Assembly: GCA_003518045.1 (NCBI GenBank)
Contig: DOZK01000032.1
Coordinates: 1-5,741, forward strand
Origin: Candidatus Nomurabacteria bacterium
Lineage (GTDB): Bacteria > Patescibacteriota > Minisyncoccia > Phycocordibacterales > UBA5272
Length of the DNA: 5,741 nt
Reading direction: 5' to 3'
Below, in pieces: positions 1 to 4,075 of the stretch. The translations under genes were made by a program, and so were the position numbers. How positions within the stretch are numbered: the first letter of the stretch is position 1; every line of letters begins with the position of its first letter. Under the pieces are notes generated by a model. It was given only the letters and a program-made list of their open reading frames with translations. It made no database searches and was not told the origin of the DNA.

Positions 1-36
1 GAAATACTACAATAACGGAAGGCAGCAGTTGGGACT

Positions 37-75
37 AAAAAAGGTGACCCCTGTAGAATTCAGGGATCATCTTTT
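37..75 (-). terminator. hairpin terminator, probably for the doxX transcript
   Basis: Arms 40-53 and 61-74 pair over 14 positions with one mismatch (C48/A66) and one G-T pair, around a 7-base loop. Read on the minus strand the stem is followed by six Ts (42 down to 37), the form of a Rho-independent terminator. It lies about 100 bases beyond the doxX stop. On the plus strand the stem ends in TTTT (72-75), so it may also stop transcription entering from the left. The direction is inferred from the longer T run. Confidence 0.65.
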
Positions 76-105
76 AAAGAAATAGTCGCTCTGGTAGGTG
101 TCTTC

Positions 106-154
106 TTTATAGGGTACATATCACTTACGGGTTCGCTTTTGTATTTCCTATAAA
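106..154. repeat. short inverted repeat in gene-free leader
   Basis: TTTATAGG (106-113) and CCTATAAA (147-154) are exact reverse complements 33 bases apart. They sit between the terminator and the doxX 3' end, in a 175-base stretch where no gene is visible. Eight bases is short enough to be chance in AT-rich DNA. No protein-binding site is recognised. Confidence 0.2.
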
Positions 155-180
155 CCATTAACCAGTAACCACTAGCTAGT
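153..180 (+). repeat. period-7 heptamer array, copy 1
   Basis: Four consecutive heptamers can be read: AACCATT, AACCAGT, AACCACT and a degenerate AGCTAGT. The last one overlaps the doxX stop codon (176-178 on the minus strand). The array has the same unit length, orientation and near-consensus (AACYANY) as the array in front of clpP at 3377-3411. No coding or RNA role is apparent. It is either a dispersed repeat or a regulatory element. Confidence 0.5.
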
Positions 181-559
181 CCTTCACTTCACACTTCTCA
201 CATTTTCCACAATTGCATGTTGAGATGACTGACAAAATACCACCGACGATTGCGATATTCTTTAATGCCATTATCATATTTTGTCCTTGTGAGAAATCAC
301 GATGGGCTAGCAATGTTGCTAAAACCGTAAAGCCCACAAGTATCCAACCCATTGTGCATGTCTTGTAACCCCAAGCAAATGCAATAGCTATTGGGATTTC
401 AATGATTATAACAAGTATTGTTGCAATAACAGGAAGTGGAACCCCAAGTGATCCAACATAGCCAACTATACCTGCAAATCCCATTAACTTTTGGTAACCA
501 GCAACTACGAAAAGTAGTGCGATTAAAGAACGAGACACAAATTGGTAATTGATTTTCAT
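176..559 (-). CDS. DoxX-family small membrane protein with Cys-rich C-terminal tail
   Basis: This is a 127-residue protein with four predicted membrane helices (about 9-27, 44-63, 70-86 and 97-113), the usual size and topology of the DoxX family. Family-like features are R10 and the early G21-K24 pair, a Glu in helix 2 (E54), H86 after helix 3, and K100 with GG106-107 before the last helix. DoxX proteins are linked to redox and thiol homeostasis in some bacteria, but the exact role here is unknown. The tail is unusual: C115, C117, C120 and C123 form a CxCxxCxxC cluster after the last helix. The ATG at 559 is chosen because the frame extends upstream to 643 only by overlapping rsmE, and the family alignment begins near residue 1 here. 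No Shine-Dalgarno is visible; the leader is T-rich. It lies 53 bases after rsmE on the same strand, so co-transcription is likely. Confidence 0.8.
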   Translation of the reverse strand: MKINYQFVSRSLIALLFVVAGYQKLMGFAGIVGYVGSLGVPLPVIATILVIIIEIPIAIAFAWGYKTCTMGWILVGFTVLATLLAHRDFSQGQNMIMALKNIAIVGGILSVISTCNCGKCEKCEVKD

Positions 560-612
560 AGAAATAAAATAAAAAAGTTTAAATTCCCCGCAGTTAATTC
601 TTCTGGGGGCTA

Positions 613-1317
613 TTAGTTTAACACTAATGAAGTTAAAGCACATATTGCCGCCGTGTCTGCTTTTAAGACTGTTTCGGTTAATTTCATTAAATGAAAATTA
701 TTTTCTTTAGCGAGCTTTTCTTCCAGAGGTGTCCATCCCCCCTCAGGGCCAATCCAAAGAGTTAAATTATTTTTTAACAATCCCTTATTTGCTAACTCCG
801 AAGAAGCTTCACCATAAAGACTGGTAAATATATTCGTATTACCTTTCATTTCCTCTAAAGCATTATTAAATGAAAGTATTTCCGATATAACAGGCACATC
901 CCCCCTACCGGACTGTTCAGATGCTTCTTTGGCAATATTATTTAATCTTTCTAAATTAAGATTCTTCTTTTCTGACCTGCTTGCTAACACCGGAATTATT
1001 TTTGAAACACCAAGCTCGGTAGCATATCTAACTATATTTTCAAAAGTATCTTTTTTCACAATAGCCATGCACAAAGTTATATTTTTATTTGGTAATATAT
1101 TTTTTTGTTCTGACACAAAAGAAAGAGCCACCTCTTTTTTATTAACAGATGTTATACGATAAATATAATCAACGCCAACATTGGTTGAAGAAAAAAGCAC
1201 AACTTCGTCTTCGCATTTATAGCGAAAAACAGATATCCACTGATGCACAAGTTCACTTTGCTCTACGAAAAGCTCTTCACCAAGGGGTTGTTCTATGTAG
1301 AAGCGATGTAATCGCAT
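613..1317 (-). CDS. rsmE: 16S rRNA (uracil-1498-N3)-methyltransferase RsmE
   Basis: RsmE is a SPOUT-superfamily enzyme that methylates N3 of U1498 in 16S rRNA, using S-adenosylmethionine. This 234-residue product has the normal family length. The N-terminal PUA-like domain spans about 1-70, beginning MRLHRFYI. The SPOUT domain spans about 75-234, with EASEQSGR at 131-138, the cofactor-knot signature IGPEGGW at 189-195, and LKADTAA at 218-224. In most relatives the last motif is LRTETA, so the Arg and Glu are replaced by Lys and Asp, a conservative change. The start at 1317 is chosen because family homology begins exactly at this Met. The frame stays open upstream to a GTG at 1575, described separately. 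Only a weak AAGG lies three bases before the ATG. doxX follows on the same strand. Confidence 0.93.
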   Translation of the reverse strand: MRLHRFYIEQPLGEELFVEQSELVHQWISVFRYKCEDEVVLFSSTNVGVDYIYRITSVNKKEVALSFVSEQKNILPNKNITLCMAIVKKDTFENIVRYATELGVSKIIPVLASRSEKKNLNLERLNNIAKEASEQSGRGDVPVISEILSFNNALEEMKGNTNIFTSLYGEASSELANKGLLKNNLTLWIGPEGGWTPLEEKLAKENNFHLMKLTETVLKADTAAICALTSLVLN

Positions 1318-1575
1318 TAACCTTACTCTACAAAGAGTAAAGAGACATTGCAATGCTTTAAAAGGGACAATCTTTTCTTGCCAGTTGGTGGACAAAAAGA
1401 TTCTCTTTTTATAAAAGACAGTTATCCACAGGTACCCCCTTGCACATAAAAGACATAGTAGTATTATTAAGGACAGGGTAGAAGACAGGTTGAAAACACT
1501 CTCGCCTGTGAGTAACAGGAAAAATAGTTTTCCAAAGTTTAATACCACCAGTTGTTCCTTCGAGATATGGCTCAC
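1318..1575 (-). other. 86-codon open extension in frame with rsmE
   Basis: The rsmE frame stays open for 86 codons upstream of its homology-based start, back to a GTG at 1575. The translation holds one hydrophobic stretch (about residues 16-55) and then a basic stretch, and resembles no part of RsmE. An AAGGA seven bases before a second GTG (1546-1548) could serve as a ribosome site. It may be chance, a leader peptide, or an N-terminal membrane extension. Apart from this, 1341-1648 shows only small hairpins and no recognisable gene. Confidence 0.25.
1323..1353 (-). promoter_or_regulatory. possible leaderless promoter and hairpin before rsmE
   Basis: On the minus strand TTGCAA (1353-1348) and TAGAGT (1330-1325) are separated by 17 bases, each matching 4 of 6 consensus positions. 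Seven bases separate the -10 box from the ATG at 1317, which would give a nearly leaderless mRNA. The same bases include a perfect 7-bp hairpin with loop ACAA in plus-strand reading (1323-1340). The matches are weak and the call is tentative. Confidence 0.25.
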
Positions 1576-1648
1576 AAATGTTTACAATTAAGAGCCGCTC
1601 TTACAATAAAATAATAAAGGTTGAATTTACTAACTATCTGGTTTGCGA

Positions 1649-1786
1649 AAATCCATGTAGAAACAAAACCACGAAACCCCACTCTCCTGAGTTATCAAAG
1701 ACATTTTTATATTAAAGTGCTTTGGTCCCTCTATTCTGCACATCATTCATTGATGATTCAGGAGAGTGGGGTTTTTCTATGGATTT
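1649..1786 (+). ncRNA. candidate structured RNA: long two-part hairpin
   Basis: The core is a perfect 17-bp inverted repeat, AAACCCCACTCTCCTGA (1674-1690) against 1758-1774. It continues inwards for eight more pairs (1691-1698 with 1750-1757), two of them G-U, giving a 25-bp helix. Outside, 1649-1662 pairs with 1775-1786 over 12 bp with a two-base bulge (1656-1657). The two helices are offset by an 11-base bulge (1663-1673) on the left side only. The 51-base apical region can form a GTGC/GCAC stem (1717-1720 with 1738-1741). The two wobbles pair as G-U only in plus-strand RNA; on the minus strand they would be A-C mismatches. GGGG followed by five Ts at the 3' side also favours the plus strand. 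A poor promoter candidate (TTTACA 1581, TACAAT 1602, 15-base spacer) lies upstream. No known RNA family is recognised. A palindromic insertion is the alternative. Confidence 0.45.
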
Positions 1787-1815
1787 ATGAAGTCTCGTTT
1801 TTCTTTTTATATTAA

Positions 1816-1831
1816 TCCGCCAGCTGGCGGA
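1816..1831. repeat. 16-bp perfect GC-rich palindrome
   Basis: TCCGCCAGCTGGCGGA is exactly self-complementary and lies in strongly AT-rich sequence between the long hairpin and the terminator. With no spacer it is a poor RNA hairpin, so a DNA-level role (protein site, repeat-element core or transcription-end signal) is more natural. Its function is unknown. Confidence 0.6.
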
Positions 1832-1876
1832 AAATTTTGTCTTTAATAAATATAGTTATTTTTTATTTTAGACAAT

Positions 1877-1923
1877 AAAAAAACGGCACTCGCTCGGGTT
1901 GTAAATCCGATTGAGTGCCGTTT
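1877..1923 (-). terminator. strong Rho-independent terminator of the 378-residue membrane protein gene
   Basis: Arms 1881-1897 and 1907-1923 pair over 17 positions with a single mismatch and one G-T, around a 9-base loop. On the minus strand the stem is followed by a run of seven Ts (1883 down to 1877), partly shared with the stem base. It begins 31 bases after the stop codon at 1955. A smaller hairpin (1929-1934 with 1944-1949, GCTGGG/CCCAGC) sits between stop and terminator. The strength and position show that the membrane protein gene is transcribed as its own unit. Confidence 0.9.
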
Positions 1924-1954
1924 ATGTGGCTGGGGTCGCTAATCCCAGCAAAGC

Positions 1955-3091
1955 CTAGTGGAACAGCTTGTGTATCCAGAGCTTGATTGCCCCGTTTACT
2001 AAGCTTCCGAAGTGAGCAAAGGGTAGTATTATTACCCACCAGACACCGAGTACTACCCATGCATCATCAAAATGTTTGACGAAGAACAGATTAGCGCACC
2101 AGAGTGACCAGAGAGGTGTTCCAACTAAGATGACAATTTGCCAAAAAGTTGGGAGAAGTTTGAAGAATACCTTATACTTCTCAATAATTTTAGCTCCAGC
2201 AGCACCAAAGAGGTCAAAGCCAACTTTTGTTGCCTGTTGGAATTGAAGTCCCAGACAGAACAAGGTGCCAACCGAAAACCAAAAGACTATCCACTTAGTT
2301 GCCCAAGCTTCATGGCTATAGTATGCCAGGTAAGCGATTCTTGCGGGGACAAGCGCTATGATTACGAACATCCATTCCAAAAGGAATGGCCCGATGTAGT
2401 TCGTGGCGCTGTCGCGGACGAATTGCTCCGTCGCGGCACTCGCTGTGGCAAGCTCTGGCTTTATCTCAGTTGCCCACACACGGCGGACTTCTGTGTAAAA
2501 ACCATGCCGAGCCTCGGCGTATTGTCCAGCGACAATTACGGCCAACGCAATGGCAATGTATGCCACCCACTTCGCAATAGCTGACACTCCAGTTACCCAG
2601 AGCATAAGCATAATTGCAAGAAAGGAAAGGGTGAGGCATAGGGCGAACAATATCTTGTTACCCTTTACCCACCTGCCAGCACTTACCCACTGGGCTGGAG
2701 TAACGAAGCTGGCTCCCCAAGCAACAGCAACAGCAACGACGGCAATCGCTGCCACTGCCATCACCACAGAAGCCTGTCCAGAGATGATAGCCGTGAAGGC
2801 TGTCATCGCCATGAACATGGTCATTATTCCGCTCGGTGTCCCGAAAGTACTCCACACCGTGGCCGTCATTGCAATTAATCCCGCAAGCAGGATCCAATTA
2901 CTTAAGGGCATTTTCACAGCCCACATGAAATAGTGACTGTACTCGTCGAACGGGACGAAGTACAGCGTAGCGATGAACATCAACACGGCACACACGAATG
3001 CGGCCTTGAAGTTGATCATCCTCCACGCCCCCACGACGATGCTCGTCGCCAGCATGGCCAAGGCGGCCATAAACCATCCAACAGTTTCCAT
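1955..3091 (-). CDS. tryptophan-rich polytopic membrane protein, unknown function
   Basis: I do not recognise this 378-residue protein. It shows about eleven hydrophobic segments, roughly at 5-22, 28-46, 62-80, 88-104, 107-127, 146-167, 170-188, 233-255, 265-283, 315-335 and 343-362. The main polar stretch, about 190-230, is rich in Ala, Glu, Thr and Arg. It has 22 Trp (5.8%), several near membrane borders, and four Cys (34, 152, 279, 332). No transporter or enzyme motif is visible. The ATG at 3091 is certain: AAGGAGG ends seven bases before it, the only strong Shine-Dalgarno in the window. The gene has its own consensus promoter and terminator. Sampled lines are 63%, 53%, 67% and 38% G+C from the 5' to the 3' end, against 30-35% in clpP and rny. 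Recent acquisition is a reasonable inference. Long open frames on the opposite strand are shadows. Confidence 0.85.
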   Translation of the reverse strand: METVGWFMAALAMLATSIVVGAWRMINFKAAFVCAVLMFIATLYFVPFDEYSHYFMWAVKMPLSNWILLAGLIAMTATVWSTFGTPSGIMTMFMAMTAFTAIISGQASVVMAVAAIAVVAVAVAWGASFVTPAQWVSAGRWVKGNKILFALCLTLSFLAIMLMLWVTGVSAIAKWVAYIAIALAVIVAGQYAEARHGFYTEVRRVWATEIKPELATASAATEQFVRDSATNYIGPFLLEWMFVIIALVPARIAYLAYYSHEAWATKWIVFWFSVGTLFCLGLQFQQATKVGFDLFGAAGAKIIEKYKVFFKLLPTFWQIVILVGTPLWSLWCANLFFVKHFDDAWVVLGVWWVIILPFAHFGSLVNGAIKLWIHKLFH

Positions 3092-3098
3092 TTTTTGG

Positions 3099-3105
3099 CC
3101 TCCTT
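3099..3105 (-). promoter_or_regulatory. consensus ribosome binding site
   Basis: AAGGAGG on the minus strand, followed by CCAAAAA and the ATG at 3091, is a full-length anti-16S match at an optimal 7-base spacing. It fixes the start of the membrane protein. clpP, rny and doxX have no such site, so this gene is translated by different signals from its neighbours. Confidence 0.9.
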
Positions 3106-3137
3106 AGCCTAAATTAGAAAACGATTACAAAGTGCGC

Positions 3138-3178
3138 GAGGGTTTTCGTGTGATTTTCCTTTCGAAAAGCCACCCCTC
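3138..3178 (-). promoter_or_regulatory. hairpin in the 5' leader of the membrane protein gene
   Basis: On the minus strand GAGGG (3178-3174) pairs with CCCTC (3142-3138), and TTTTCG (3168-3163) with CGAAAA (3148-3143). A 5-base bulge lies on one side and a 14-base loop at the top. It begins about five bases after the predicted transcription start and leaves the ribosome site free. It could protect the 5' end of the mRNA or hold a regulatory switch. No known riboswitch class is recognised. Confidence 0.35.
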
Positions 3179-3190
3179 ACTACGGGGACA

Positions 3191-3219
3191 ATTATAGCAT
3201 ATTTAATACGTTTTGTCAA
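3191..3219 (-). promoter_or_regulatory. perfect-consensus sigma-70 promoter of the membrane protein gene
   Basis: On the minus strand TTGACA (3219-3214), a 17-base spacer and TATAAT (3196-3191) match the housekeeping promoter exactly. TGC directly before TATAAT adds an extended -10 element. Transcription should start near 3181-3184, giving a leader of about 90 bases. The strength suggests high constitutive expression unless a repressor acts. No clear operator was found. Confidence 0.92.
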
Positions 3220-3221
3220 TC

Positions 3222-3250
3222 GTTTCAGTCTTTAAAAATCATGGTATAGT
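3222..3250 (+). promoter_or_regulatory. candidate extended -10 promoter for clpP-rny
   Basis: TGGTATAGT (3242-3250) is an extended -10 element matching TATAAT at five of six positions. The sequence 17 bases upstream (GTTTCA) is a poor -35. A start near 3257 would leave a leader of about 155 bases before clpP. It is divergent from the membrane protein promoter, the two -10 boxes being about 50 bases apart. A second weak candidate is TTGAAT (3329-3334) with TAGAAA (3351-3356). The rest of 3092-3412 is AT-rich and shows no gene. Confidence 0.4.
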
Positions 3251-3376
3251 GCAAATATCCAGTTAAGAAAGAACCCCATAGATTTTGCTTGATTTTTAAG
3301 ACGTTTTTGATTTTTGTTTCCCTATTTATTGAATAATAATCATAGTTGTTTAGAAATAGTTGTATTTTTGTATTAA

Positions 3377-3411
3377 AACCACCAACTAGTAACCATCAAC
3401 TAATAACTACC
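3377..3411 (+). repeat. period-7 heptamer array directly before clpP
   Basis: Five uninterrupted heptamers, AACCACC, AACTAGT, AACCATC, AACTAAT and AACTACC, fit a consensus AACYANY. They end one base before the clpP ATG, exactly where a Shine-Dalgarno would normally lie, and none is present. The unit length equals that of the array at 153-180, and the two share 12 of 15 bases across their best-matching stretch. It could be an unstructured translation-start region or a repeat that landed at a gene border. Confidence 0.6.
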
Positions 3412-3412
3412 C

Positions 3413-4000
3413 ATGTTAATTCCTACAGTTATCGAAAAAAGCCAATCCGGCGAACGTGCTTATGACATTTACTCACGTCTTTTGAAAGAAAGAATTGTAT
3501 TTTTGGCAGGCGCAATTGATGATGATGTTGCAAATATTGTCATCGCTCAATTACTTTTTCTTGAAGCCGAAGATCCAAAAAAAGAAATTACACTTTATAT
3601 AAATTCTCCAGGTGGACAAATTCAATCAGGGCTCGCAATTGTTGACGCGATGAATCACATTAAACCAGACGTATCCACTGTTTGTGTTGGTATGGCAGCA
3701 TCAATGGGCGCAACAATTCTTTCTCAAGGTACAAAAGGCAAGCGTTACACACTTCCAAATGCTGAAGTCATGATTCATCAACCCTTAACTGGTGTTGAAG
3801 GTCAGGCATCAGATATAGAAATTACAGCAAAGCATATTCTTCGTTTGAAAGATAAGCTTACAAAAATGATGGCAGATGCAACAGGTCAAACTTACGAAAA
3901 AGTTGCAAAAGATAAAGACCGTGATTATTGGATGAATGCAGAAGAAGCAAAAAAATATGGTGTCGTTGACCATATAATGAAACCAAAAGTCGCAAAGTAG
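3413..4000 (+). CDS. clpP: ATP-dependent Clp protease proteolytic subunit ClpP
   Basis: ClpP is the serine peptidase that forms a double-heptamer chamber and degrades proteins fed by ClpX, ClpA or ClpC. The 195-residue product is full length and close to the canonical form. The N terminus (LIPTVIEKS) needs little or no propeptide removal. The catalytic triad is Ser97 in GMAASMGA, His122 in MIHQP and Asp171 in DRDYWM, the same numbering as the well-studied enzymes. SPGG at 65-68 contributes to the oxyanion hole. The handle-helix region (about 130-155, [10 protein letters not shown]) is normal. The ATG at 3413 matches the family start; no ribosome site precedes it, only the heptamer array. No Clp ATPase gene lies in the window. 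rny follows 75 bases downstream on the same strand. Confidence 0.97.
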   Translation: MLIPTVIEKSQSGERAYDIYSRLLKERIVFLAGAIDDDVANIVIAQLLFLEAEDPKKEITLYINSPGGQIQSGLAIVDAMNHIKPDVSTVCVGMAASMGATILSQGTKGKRYTLPNAEVMIHQPLTGVEGQASDIEITAKHILRLKDKLTKMMADATGQTYEKVAKDKDRDYWMNAEEAKKYGVVDHIMKPKVAK

Positions 4001-4005
4001 AAATT

Positions 4006-4064
4006 AAGGGCGAGGCCTCACCGACTTCGCGGTTATTTTACGTCGTTTTAAAGGCCTCGCCCTT
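4006..4064 (+). promoter_or_regulatory. hairpin filling the clpP-rny gap
   Basis: AAGGGCGAGGCCT (4006-4018) and 4052-4064 are exact 13-bp complements enclosing 33 bases. A small internal stem, ACCG/CGGT (4020-4023 with 4030-4033), is also possible. The hairpin starts five bases after the clpP stop and ends 11 bases before the rny ATG. No T run follows on either strand, so it is not a standard terminator. It may be an mRNA stability or processing element, or a translation control element for rny. Confidence 0.55.
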
Positions 4065-4075
4065 CCCACACAAAT

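Noticed and set aside
14..35. GGAAGGCAGCAG resembles part of the apical loop of SRP RNA
   Set aside because: The matching 5' strand of that loop (GTCAGG-like) is absent from the bases before it, and the window begins too close to judge. Similarity is limited to a few bases.
571..609. Hairpin plus T run between rsmE and doxX as a terminator
   Set aside because: The stem is only 3+3 bp around a G/G mismatch, and the six Ts begin ten bases after it. It would not separate the two genes convincingly.
560..643. N-terminal extension of the DoxX protein by 28 codons
   Set aside because: It overlaps the rsmE 3' end, has no homology-like character, and an in-frame ATG at 559 begins the family-like part.
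1422..1430. Perfect DnaA box TTATCCACA
   Set aside because: A single copy with no cluster of further boxes, no clear unwinding element and no dnaA or dnaN nearby. It is not evidence for an origin.
1621..1815. Plus-strand 64-codon frame across the long hairpin
   Set aside because: The frame runs through both arms of the inverted repeat, starts from TTG with no ribosome site, and its translation looks random.
2138..2933. Long plus-strand open frames opposite the membrane protein gene
   Set aside because: They have no promoter, ribosome site or recognisable product, and are explained by the GC-rich coding sequence on the other strand.
1839..3235. GTCTTTAA at 1839-1846 and 3228-3235 as a target-site duplication around the membrane protein cassette
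   Set aside because: Eight AT-rich bases recur easily over 1.4 kb, no terminal inverted repeats adjoin them, and there is no transposase. Noted only as something to compare with an empty site in relatives.
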